Below are positions 1 to 12,800 of a stretch of 64,000 nt of DNA, one piece after another. This DNA is from Ciona intestinalis. Taxonomy: Eukaryota; Chordata; Ascidiacea; Phlebobranchia; Cionidae. Both the position numbers and the translations under genes were made by a program. Within the stretch, counting starts at the first letter, position 1, and every line of letters starts with the position of its first letter. The notes beneath the pieces are model-generated. The model saw only the letters and a list, made by a program, of their open reading frames with translations, made no database searches and was not told where the DNA came from. The DNA is taken from contig NW_004190425.2 of the NCBI RefSeq assembly GCF_000224145.3, forward strand, positions 224,070-288,069. Reading direction: 5' to 3'.

Positions 1-79
1 TATGGATTGGGAAAATTGTCAGGGACACGTTAAATAACCTAAATACGCTAAAAATAGTTATCACTATAAATAAATTTAT

Positions 80-168
80 TTTACTCAATTTATCCCCGCG
101 TGGCGGGTTAACGACAGTCGTTATAACACGAATGTCCGGTTTCATATACTTCGTGCTCGTTAAATAAA
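80..168 (-). mobile_element. 3' fragment of a tRNA-derived SINE
   Basis: CGACAGTCGTTATAACACGA followed by TCATATACTTCGTGCTCG, the usual 3' end of the family. Confidence 0.6.
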
Positions 169-496
169 CTTATTATTAAAAATAAATATATAGTATAAAG
201 ATTTTTAAAGTAGAAGATTTTATAAATATATATTTAAGACGAACATCAATTTTCATAATTAAAAAAATGAAATTAACCTATTTTGATGGGAATAACATGT
301 TAGTGACCTACATAGACGTATGCGTGGGTTATATTTTTGAAAAAATATTCGAAAATTTAATATTTACGATTCAAGTTATGACCATACGTTTTTGGTTTTT
401 ATATTTAACACCCATTTCCGCCTCCATTTCATTAGAAAATATAAAAAATCGGACGATAACGGCTGTCATGCCCTACTACGTAAGAATAAATTAAGA

Positions 497-502
497 TTTA
501 TT
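497..502 (-). terminator. Candidate poly(A) signal of the integrin constant module
   Basis: AATAAA on the minus strand about 395 nt after the stop codon. It is the nearest canonical hexamer I found in the proper orientation. In DNA this AT-rich a chance match is possible. Confidence 0.35.
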
Positions 503-895
503 TAGTGAACAGTGACACGCATTTGTTTGCATCTAATGTATTATATTTCCACCAAGCAACTTCAATAACATTGTTGAAGAAGTAATGTGCGTGACCATGT
601 TTTGGTACTTTATGGTAGGCACGCACGAGACTCTAATTGCACAATTTAACAAAACACAGTGTACACCGTTAGTTATATACTGTGTGTGCGTTATTTGTGG
701 AATATTTTTAATTCTTCTGAAAAATTACAAAAATGACTGCAAAATTTACGTTTGAAACAAAGTATATACAACGAACAGTATACAGCAAAATAAAAAATCA
801 AGGTTAATATAAATCGAAGCCGTCAACGCAGGAGGCAAAAGACAATCCCTCGCGGTGTATTAGCGTGCTAGAAATGTAATAAAACATCATTCTGG

Positions 896-3800
896 TCAAT
901 CTGCAGCCATATGCTCCTCAACATTGCCGTTCGGGTTTGCCTCGTTCCATTCCAAGGCTTCTTGTTTCATCTCCGCATATTTACTCTTGAAGAATCCAGT
1001 CTAATGACACAATGAACATAAATATAAAAAGATGCTGTTGTTTATACTACTGGTTTACATAGTTCTCATATTATGTTCAATGTTACTCAATGTAGAAATT
1101 GTTGTCATAATATGTTTTAAAAAAGAAGAAAAAAAGTGGGTATCTTGGCGAGTATAATTTATTTACACAACTAAAGTTACATGCATTTTAAACAATAAAA
1201 ATACAGCTAAAGTCATTGTGGGGTAAATGGGACACTTTTAGCACAGAATATCCAAATATCCTGATCAAGTTTTGAACAAATAACAATGGTCTATGGGAGA
1301 TGTAAAGATACAGTTTTATAATTTTGTGTTCTTTGTTTACTACCAAATTGGATGAGAAAATATAATGAAAAGGGGTCTCATCTTCTGCCAAAATGCAGTT
1401 TTTAAAAGTATACATATGTGTGCTGAAATAAACTACTTAAAAATTTGGCACTATTACTGATTAGAATTCGACATAGAGGTTCCATGGAATAAAATTTAAG
1501 AACCTTCTTGGTTGAGTGACAAACCATGGAACTTATTTTACAACTTACCTTGTACATAATTCCAATAATAAGAAGTAACAACAACAAGCCACCAATAGCA
1601 GCAAGAATATAAACCCATAGATAATCAGTTGTTGTAACAAATTCAGGTGCCTTCCAATGGTTGGCTGGTGTGGTGATCTGAAATTGATGTTCACTATGTT
1701 GTTACAAGGTTCAGAATTAGTGGTTGCTGACAAATTATTTGGAAAAACTGTCAAACAGACATAAATAACCACAGACATAAGGGTCAGTGCAAATTGCACA
1801 AATTTCCACTGATAGATTAACTTAAGTTTTGGTTTAATATTTATAAAATTGATTGGGTTAAATGCTATTTTAAGTTTAAATTTTAAAATTAAAAGTTTCT
1901 AATGAGCAATTCCCGACTCTTGGTCCAAAACACCTTATGTTCCACTCCACCAAACTATATATAACCTCATTGTAGAAGCTTAATTCTATATTTAAACATA
2001 AAACACTTTAAATGTCAGCATCATGCATTTTAGGTAATACTGTGGGGTAAGATGGGACACTTTTAGCACCTAATATTCAAGTATCCTGATTATATTTTAA
2101 ACAATTAAAAATGGTCTAGAGGAGTTGTGAGGGTACGGTTTATAATGGTCTAAATGTTCTTCATATACTACCAAATTGGACAAAAAAATATAATGAAAAG
2201 GTGTCCCATTTTTCCTCACTACAGTATATATAAATATTTTTGTCTCATTTTTGTCATGTAATATTAATTTGACTGTTGCTTTAAAACTAAATAAGCTACA
2301 ATCACAACAATAAACAAATTTATTGATTGACTCACAGTTTGAATAATATCCGTCAGTGGGTTTCCTTGTGCATCGACAAGGTAAGCTGATTTGTTTGCAC
2401 TGAACAGAAACGTTGTTACAAAGTCAATCTGCGTCTTGTTCTGCAATTAAAACAATACCTTAGTATATAATAATGACTTCATTTGTCGCTTCCATTACGG
2501 TAGCGAAGATTTAGAAATATTTTAAACGAAAAAGACCGGATATGACGACAAAACAACAGTTGTTTAAACATGCTTACAGTTAAAAAGATATTCACATTTG
2601 TTTGGAAGAAAAAAGGGGTGGTCTCTACACCTAGCAGACAAAAAAAGAGCCGTTTATGTTTAATTATTATCAAGTTAAACTTCTAACAGAGACAAAAGTT
2701 TGCGTAAAGACACAACCCCTACAATATATAAGTTATAGGAGGTGTGATTGAAATTACAAAAAAAGTTTTATAAAGTAGTTAAAAATAGTTGACACCTATA
2801 CATACATATTCATTTATTTTAAACAGCAGCAAGTCGGATAAAAACAACAACAAAATTCTTTTGAACAAATGACTGTTAAATGAACATTGGGTGTAGGAAC
2901 CAATCATAAATGGTGAGTAATAAGACCCACATGATGCAACACAGCAATGGGAATAACTTTATGACATACACACCTGTTGCCTTAAAGTTTTTGACCAAAG
3001 TTTAAATTTCGCTGAAAATTTCACGACATCATCTTGAGCAAGGTTGGAAATGTTGCATTTCAAACTTTGACAATAACCTGGTAGTGATGGACCACTGCAG
3101 TCCTATAAATGCAATATAAACTATTAGTTTACGATTACAGAGAAGAGTTCTTTCATGAACAAAATATACCTAAAATTCTGTTGAGATTTATCAATTATAT
3201 TTAAGAATTAATAACCCAATAACTAGCCTATTGGTTGGTTTAATTGCTTCAGTTGTGTAAATTAGAAAATGGGCATGGTTACTACTCCAGTATTTTACAT
3301 TTGATAAGATATTTTTTACTGTTGTATTTGGGTTTGCCCGGGATTTCTGTTAACTGCTTTTATAAAACCACATGCACTACTTTTAGCAGATGTAAAACTG
3401 TGATACACACATCTGGATCCAAAAGGACATGAGATTTAGGCCAGAGTTGGCTCATTACCACTACAGGGACTACACATCTACACCCAGCTTTACTTTAGTC
3501 ACATAGTATTGTAAACTTAGGATAAAAATACATACGTAAGTGCCAGCACTCAAATTATCTGGATTAGGTAGTATGGTAACATTAGGAGTGGTGATGTTAA
3601 CATTGGGTGGGTCAAGTGAGAGTTGGTATGGGTTGACTATTGAAGTATCGCACACACATCGAGCATTGCCCTGTATAAGTAATACAAAATAATCTTGTTA
3701 TTGTAATTCTGTGTATGTTTATGACTAATATTGTGTGTGAATGAATGAATGTAACTCACTTTATCCTCGCGCAGCCGGAAAACGACAGTCCTTAACACAC

Positions 3801-6800
3801 AGGTGTTAATACACCTCATGCCATCTTATGAGTTACCATGTATGTTACTTTGTGGGTGAATTTTTGGGTATTTTTTTATTATTTTTATGTATGGCTGATA
3901 ATTTGGACAATCCATTAGTGACCATTGGGTTGAAGCAATTGCTGTTAAGTGTCTTGCCCAAGGACACATACGCCCACAACGGTAGCAGCGTGGAGCCTTG
4001 AACCCATTACCTCTGGGTTACAGGCAGGCGCTCTAACCACTATGCCACGGCCCTGGACAATATAAACAGCCCAATAAGGGTCTGTAATGCATTTTTATTC
4101 CTGTATGACAGGTGCTTGTCACAATTTTTTCTCTTTTTGGGTGTGGCAAGAGTAGTGAATGGGAATGGCAGTTAAAAATGTTTTTGACTGACCAAAAAAC
4201 AGGAGACGCTATATTATGTTTGAGCTAAATTATTTTAACTAGAAATGTAAAAAAACGAAGATTTTAAACTAACTTTAAGAATATACTTAAATCTATGTCA
4301 AATATCACATCTTAGAGTATAGTATTTGTTACCCACCCCAGTTGTAAGACAATCTACTTTGTACAGATAAAACAAATGCATGAGATCTCCTATTTTGTTG
4401 GGGTAGTGGAGGGTTATAGTCGATTCAGGAACAACTGCATGTCCCTTTCCTTTGATCTGTCAAGTCGCTTTTATTAATAATTATTATACTCTATAAAAAA
4501 ATTATACTAGCACCAGCATTGTTGAAATAACTGTAGGGCTACCAACCAATAAAGTAGAAGGGTATTGTTGGTGATTTTTGGACAAAAGTAAAATTTTAGT
4601 ACAGTTGAGTAATCGGAAGAATGCATTCAAGTGGCATATTATAATTATCTTCTTGAATATTATCAAACAGCAAAATATGTTTAAAGGGCCACTTTTTTTA
4701 AAGGTCATTAGCACATAATATCCAAATATCCTAATCGTGTTTTAAACAATTAACAATGGTCTGTGGGAGGTTTTATAATTCTTTTTATTTGTTTACTACC
4801 ATACGGAACAAGAAAATAGGATGAAAAGGTGTCCCATCTACCCCTACCTGCTATATACATGAGTTTAATTAAAAAGTCATAAATACCTCAAAATCAATGG
4901 GAATATCTCGATCAGCAATTTCTTCAACTGATGTAATAGTTACATTTGTATCGGTGAAGTTGAATGGAATGTTTTGAAGATTAACTTGGCTGTTGATGAA
5001 AGATAAGAATATGTAAATAAAAGTAAGACTTAACATTAACTTTTGTTTCTATAAGTTAGAAGTTTAACTTAATAATAATTAAACATAACCGGCTCGTTTG
5101 TCTGCTAGGTGTAGCGACCACGCTTATTTTCTTCCAAATAAATGTAATTAGGTTTTAACTGTTAGTGTGTTTTAACAACTGTTGACGATAAAACCTGTCT
5201 TTTTGTATAATTTTTTTGGCACCATTATTGAGACAGTGAAAGTTATTATTATTAACAGCTATAAAAAAACATCAAAAATCAACACAAATTATCACTATTA
5301 TTTAAAAGTTTTTTTATCTTTACAGTGTAATACAAAACAAACTTCAAAAACTGGTTGCAAAAAAAATATTTTTATTATTATCATCTACTTTAACAAGAAA
5401 TACCTGGTAACATCGGCTGCTGCAACATAGATGACTGGTGTGGTTGATTGAAAACTGTTGTCAGATGGATTTGTATCATTGCTTAAACCAAATTTCCTAA
5501 AATAAATTTTTTAAATAATTTCAGGACATTTACTTAATTACTTAACCAAGTGGAAATAAATATACAGGGTTGCATTTTGATTTAAACATTAAAACTAGGA
5601 ATAAGAAGTAGGAAACTTGACAATAAATTAAACCTTAAAGATAAGTTAGAAAAAGAATAAAACAAACAGTTTTAAACAGATGTGTGAAGATTACTATGTA
5701 TTTCTTCAGAGCAAAAAAACTCTATTTGCTTAAATGAGTGTAACTTATTTACCCTCTCATGGCAGGGTAACGACATTCGTTATAACACGGGTATTCTGTT
5801 TTATACACCTCATGCCTGCTTACAAGTTACCATGTATGTAATTTTATGGGTAATTATTTGTAGGGAATGTTTTTGTTTTAATGTCTGGCTGACAATTTGT
5901 ACAACCCGTTAGTGACCACTATGTTGGAGCATTTGTAGTTAAGTGTCTTGCACATACGCCTACAATGGTAGCAGTGACGAGCCTTGAACCGGTAACCTCT
6001 AAGTTAGAGGCAGGCATGCCACATATTGTGCCAAGGCGCCAAACAATGCTTTAAAAAAAGAAGCATCAAAAAGGTATAGTACACTATGTGCAGATATTAA
6101 AACTAGTGATCCTTTCACTTTTTGTCAGGAATAGACACCGCTAATAAAAACACTGAACTTTAAAGCAAGTTGCATAGTCGCTAAGTGTAAAATGTTTTAA
6201 AAAAAACATAAAAAATAACGATAGGTAAAGGTTTTTTTAACTAATTCTAAAAAGAGTGAACACTATATTGTATCATCACCAGCAAAAATACTTACTTTGT
6301 ATCAGCTAGTATATTGACTAAAACCCGGGGAATATTTCCAATGTTAGTCAGTTGATTGTATGAAAGCTTCAACTCAAAATAACACTGAAAAGAATGAAGT
6401 TATATTCAATTAAATGCACTCCTTTCTTCTTACTACACCTTTACAAATTAAAATTTTATCAAAACAATTACCACATAAAAATAATTTATTTAAATTTCTT
6501 TTTATTTGGTTTTACAAAGACAGGATTTACAAGATCAACATGAATAGTTTTATTTCTAATCTTTAAATCTTACCCACTGTCCTCTTTGCATAATACTTCC
6601 AAGGAATGCATTATATTTGTAACTTAACACAACTGACTTGGTTGAACCAACTGTTGTTGGGTCTTGACTTTGAATACATTGAACGTAGTCTGGATTGGAA
6701 CTTTGTACATTCTGAGTCTATAAAAGAAATAAGTGAGTTAAATATTATTATCTGACACAGAAGACTAGCGTTTTTAAAAAGTGTTATGTATATATATTTA

Positions 6801-9800
6801 TGTTTAAATAAATGAACAAATGTAACTTGCTTTCTCCTTGCGAGTCCGGTAAACAACAGTTGTTATAACACAGGTATTCATACACCTCGTGCATGTTAAC
6901 AAGTTACCAAGTATGTTACTTTGTGGGTGATTATTTTTTGATGGATTTTTTTTGTGTATGGCTGATAATTTAGTCAACCCAATAATGACCACTGGGTTGA
7001 AGCAATTGCCCCTAGGGTCTTGCCCAAGGACACATACATCCACGATGGTAGAAGCAACGAGCCTTAAACCCATTACCTCTGGGTTACAGGCAAGCACGCT
7101 AACTACTTTGCCACTGCATTTTTTTAAAGTTATCTATGCCTATATAAAGTTGGAATTTTGAAACAAAGTCAACTGAACCATAATATACCAAAAAAGATAA
7201 TAATTCTTACCCCTCCCCATCCAAGTGCTGATGTAAAACTAAGAGTAACTTGAGGGTCAAAGGCAGGTTCACCGGTATTTGTAAGGTTAAGCTTGGCAAC
7301 TATCCGTTGTGTGTCTGAACCACGCGATATAACCAAGGTAGTTCCTCCATTGCTTAAGTCAGGGGTTGGTCTGCATGAAAAAGATTGTTGAGTTTAAATG
7401 TATTTTTAAAAATTGGTAAATTTTAATTTTTTTAAATATTAATATAACTGTTTTTTGGTATTAAATTGCCTTACTATCATATTTAAGGAAATACACTAGA
7501 TGTTTGAAAAAGAATGATAAATTTAATTGTGTTTTAAATTTGTTAAAATAATGGTATAGGGTAACTCTTTTTTTGCAATTTGAATGGCCTTACTATCATA
7601 ATAAAGTAAATACACATATGATGTACACTAGATGTTTGAAAAAGATTGTTGAATTCAGATGTATTTTAAATTTGGTGATTTGTAATTTAAAGTGTCAAGT
7701 TATAGTAATGTGATCAGTAACTCTGATCTTTGTTATATTAAGTGTAGTTTATGTATATTTACTTCATTATGATAGAAAGGTTATTTAAATTTCAAGGAAA
7801 TAGTTATTTCTTTGTTTTAGTTATTTCATATAGAAATATTAAAAGGTGTGTAATAAGGTAATTTTACAGTTGCAACATGGAAAGATAAATGATCAGCTTA
7901 TGTAAACCAGGGCACTGTTATTTAATGCATTTTCTATTTAAAGCAACGTTATGATAATCTTATGAATATTTATTACTTACCTAGGAATAATATATTGCGT
8001 TCCAGCAATGGACAAATCATATGAACAGGTTTGATCAACTCCACAATCGGTTTCAAAACTTGTCGATGCAGTTTTGACTTTTGGGATAAACCTGTGAAAC
8101 AAATTAATATAGAAAACTAGAATAACTAGATGATATTTACTGAATGTGCATTTTAATATTTCTGACCATTTTATATCACACTGTGTACGTATATGATTAC
8201 AGTTATTGGAATGTGTTATTAGGATTTATAATAAGTGAAACATTTTTTAAGATTTAATTAAGTTACTAAAAGTAAACTTTTTAAAGTCTGCTAGTTAGAA
8301 GTTGGTGCGTTTGGACTTAACAGTCAGACTTGTATAATTTGAAGGTCCCTAAATCTGAATTACTGTCCACAGTTAAGTAGAGAACAAAAACATAATACAA
8401 AAAAAACAGCCTAAACTTCTGAAAAAAAAGACCTATGCGTACGTGTGACACCATTATAAAATGTGTCTTTTATCCAAGAATTGCTTCAAAATATGAAGTA
8501 TGAATCAACAGTAAACACGAACTTACGGGTCACTTATTGAAGAAAGAGGAACTGCCAGATGGCTGCTTGATAATGAATAAGTCATTGTAGCAACTATAGG
8601 TTCAGAATAATCTTCAATGCTTGTCTGAAATCAAATTAAAGTGAATGAATGCAATTTACCTTATCTTTGCGTGGCCGGAAAAAGACAGATTTTATAACAC
8701 AGGTGTTCATACACCTCGTGCCTGCTTACGAGTTACCATGTATGTTACTTTGTGGGTGCTTATTTTTTGTGGGGGATTTTTTTTCATGTATGGCTGATAA
8801 TTTGGACAACCCATTAGTAACCACTGGGTCGGAGCAATTGCTGTTAAGTGTCTTGCCCAAGGACACGAGTCTTGAACCTATTACCTTTGAGTAACAAACA
8901 GACACTCTAACCACTTTGTCACCACATCAGATGTAAGTTTCCTTTTAAATTTTTTAGCCATTTCTCAACCACACACATGGAGGCAATATCTCAGTTTTCA
9001 AGAATGCCCCACTACTGGGTGTAAAAGTATATAAATGTAACTGTTTATCCCCATGTGTCAGGTTATGGCAGTCATTGAAACACAGGTTTTCAGTTTCACA
9101 CAACTCATGTCTGCTTACAAGTTACAGATGGGGACACAGCAAGCCATAACTTGGTTGGAGTAACTGCTTTTAGTGTCTTATCAAGGTAACATAATTGTAA
9201 CGTCGTCAAGCCTTGAACCAGTAGGACTTGAAGCCATGACCCATAACCATCTCATCCGGGCTGATTTGTTTACCAATTAGCCAAAATATATACAAATATA
9301 GACAACACCAACAAAATAGTTCACAGCACAACTTCTATCTAACGTTATCTGGGCTGTGTTAGTAAAAAAAACTTGAGCAACAGTAAGCTGCCCAAATGAA
9401 ATATGTAACCCAACATTTTATAATTTCTCCAACCCACAGAACACTAATGGATTGTCTAAAGTATGAGTTATACAGAATAAACAATCATCCATATATGTGA
9501 TATACATGAAATCGTAAGTGGGAATAAGATTTGTAAAACAAAACAACCCTGCTAAAACAACTGCCTTTTTCCAGTCAGGCAAGGATAAGGCAGGTAGCAC
9601 TCAGTTACACCATAGGAGTTACAACAAAAAAGTTACATTAAAAAATATTTTTACTTACTTTAACATAGACAGGATAATTAAAACAGACAGGGGCAGCAGG
9701 AGTAGTAATGTTCAAAACAATATCTCGACTTGTGTAACCATTAGCAGTTTGGTTGGCCTGATTTCTGAATTCCACTCTCTTTTTAGTGACTGAACTGTCC

Positions 9801-12800
9801 AATACAACAGAGAAGAGAGTTTCTGAAAAAACAAGATTGATATTTAGTAAAATGTTTGTACGGGTCGTGATTTTATGCAGTAAGATGTAAATAGGTTTTT
9901 AAACGTAAAAGTGTTTTAACAACTGCTGTTTTGTCAGGATATAGCGGCAAAACAACAGTTGTTAAAACACGCTTACAGGTAAAAACTTATTTACATTTAA
10001 TTGGAAGGAAATAACCATCTTACTTATGCTTTTTTCAAGTCCTTTTCCAGAAAGTCCAATACATGCACGAAGTTGCAAGCAGTCACGAAATTCTCTCCGA
10101 AAACATTCAAATATCGGAACATTCAACTTGTTGAAGGTAAGTGTTGTATTAAACTTGGCAACCGGTCGTGTTCTGTAAATTACAAAAATGTAATACATTA
10201 CTTTCTGTAAAAACAAAGATACCTGATTCCATTATTCAATACATAACATGGAGCATAACTTTTTTCTCACTATCTTAGAATATTCTATAACAACATGCAC
10301 ACAGTTTTGATGCATTTAAAAACGAGAAACAGTAAAAAAATGTGAATGTTAACAACATAAATGAATGTAAGTTAGTACTTATTCATTCAAGCGTGGCTGG
10401 GAAGAGATCATTATAACAGGGATGTTCTCTTTCATATAAAATAATATCATAATAACTTTATTAGTCTCTTCGATTACAGTAGCGAAGATTTAGAAATATT
10501 TTAAGCAAAAAGACAAGGTATAGCGATAAAACAATAGTTGTTAAAAAACGCTTATAGTTAAAATCATATTTACTTTTAGTTGGAAGATATAAGCGTGGTC
10601 GCTACACCTAGCAGATCAGGCACCTCCTGCTCCCTTAACAGGAGATTTGTATACTAGCTTGAAACAATTAAATTACCTAAATATGACAACAGTGTCACTT
10701 CTTGGAGCCCCCACTGCAACATCAGGGTAACGGTTTCCATCTAAATCTACACCACCTTGAAGAGATTGACCAAAGTATTGAAGATTTGTTCCAGACAATG
10801 CAGTGGCTGCAATTCTCTAAACAACATAAAAGACATTTTAAACAATTGCTTTACCTTTAAAGTTTTTTAAACCAAGCAAGAGTGAATGAATATGTTTAAC
10901 AGCTAATTCCCCCACTGTACAGGTGGTGTCTTTCCGCACACTTTTGTGGGGGAAGACGGGACACTTAAGTGCATATTGTCTAATTTTTTTCCAAATCAAA
11001 ACACATGATGGTTTTTGGGTAATATCATGAATTAGTGCTAGCATATCTTTATAAAATGACAACCGTTCAAAAAATATATTAAAACACACAAGGAGTTATT
11101 TAACGATTCGCACAACAGATGTAATTTTACTAATTCGAGAACACACAGGGTAAGATGGAACAGCCTTGTTAATTTGATTAATACATGATTTAATAATGGA
11201 AATTCACGTAAATAACACCAAGTAATATTAAAAATCATTCGACGTTGGTGAAATTTAGTAAACAACATTCTTACCTGTTTGTATTGGAGACTGTTAGCTG
11301 TGCCGAAGTCACTACTTCCGTGGTAAACATACACAACCCCTGCTCCATTGTCCGCGAGTGGTGCACCAATTATGACATCTTTAAAACCATCATTATTAAG
11401 ATCTCCTGCCGATGAAATCGCTGAACCGAATCGACCACCCACGTCTTTCATTCCGGAAAATACTTTTGGTACGAACCCTGGACTTGCCTTTATATAAAAA
11501 TTCATTTTAATTTCTTGTCCATTTTCGAGCGACACATGCACATTCACCAGCAGTAGAAGTTTAACGTGTCTTAGTATACAGAGACGTAAATGGTTTACTT
11601 GTAATATTTAAGATCCATGTGTCTTAGTGTTAAGATTTAAAAATCATGGTAGGTCTATTTTGACACCTTATCAGCGCAATCAACTTAAAACAGTTGGCCA
11701 TCGCAGATTTCACAAAGTAAAAGAATAGTTAAACGCAATGTGTAGTAGGGTGGTGGAAGACACCTTTAGCAAATAAGATTAAACTATCCCGATCGTATTT
11801 TAAATATTTAACAAAAGTCCATAGAAGTCGTGAGGATGATACGGTTTAATAATTCATCGAATGTTCTTTGTTTACTACTTAATTGGGACGAAAAAAATAG
11901 AATAAAAAGGTGTCTCATCTTCCCCCACTTTACTGTATGACTAATTCTGTTTACCCAAGCCTGTATGGAGTTTGAAGCTTGAGAGAGATAAACAAAGACT
12001 CTTCCTTCATCATAATTATCACCGATATATAGAGGAGCCCCAACAAGTAAATCATCTTTTCCATCACCATTGATGTCAGCAGAGAGCAATGTTGCGCCAA
12101 AATAACTTCCAAGTTGTTTGTAGCTACCGTATGCTTGAATAGTTTGAGAGTTGGTAAAGTTGCTGCTGCCGACTTGTGGTTCATACAAAACAACCTGTGC
12201 ATGAATTTACCTTATAAATCGCAATACAATGTACATATAGTGAAACGCCCGTTTTGCTGGCGCACGGCCTACTAGAGATATCTCTAGTAGGCCGTGGCTG
12301 GCGATATTTTTTGTTCGTTGTACCAACGTGGCTCGTATTTTTTTATTCATGTAAATGGTAGTTGACGATTTAATACGTAAGTATAGTACGGGTGACATCG
12401 TGTGAATCGTACGTTATGATTTAAACATCCTCCCATTTTGCAGGTTATTGAAACGTTTCGTCGTTTTATCATTACTTGTTGCATGCAGTTAAACAGCTTT
12501 CTTGTATTTGCAGGCAGCAAGTCTCCATATGTGTTTGTCTTTGTCCATGTGTTATGTTTATATATGTCTTTTAAGTTGATTTATGTATATGCATGTTTAT
12601 GTGTCTGTTGTAGCTAAATAAAGCCAACTTACGCTGTTTTGTATACACAGTCAGGTCGTTNNNNNNNNNNNNNNNNNNNNNNNNNNNNNNNNNNNNNNNN
12701 NNNNNNNNNNTAATTGTTTAAAACACGATCAGGATATTTAGATATTATGTGCTAAAGGTGTCCCATCTTCCCCCACCCTACTATATAACAATTGTCCATA

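Larger units (their letters stand above)
1..895. other. 3' flank of the integrin gene, AT-rich
   Basis: Downstream of the integrin stop codon on the minus strand. The first 500 nt after the stop should include the 3' UTR. The far end holds a SINE fragment. No further coding exon is recognisable; the small open frames here lack family resemblance. Confidence 0.5.
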
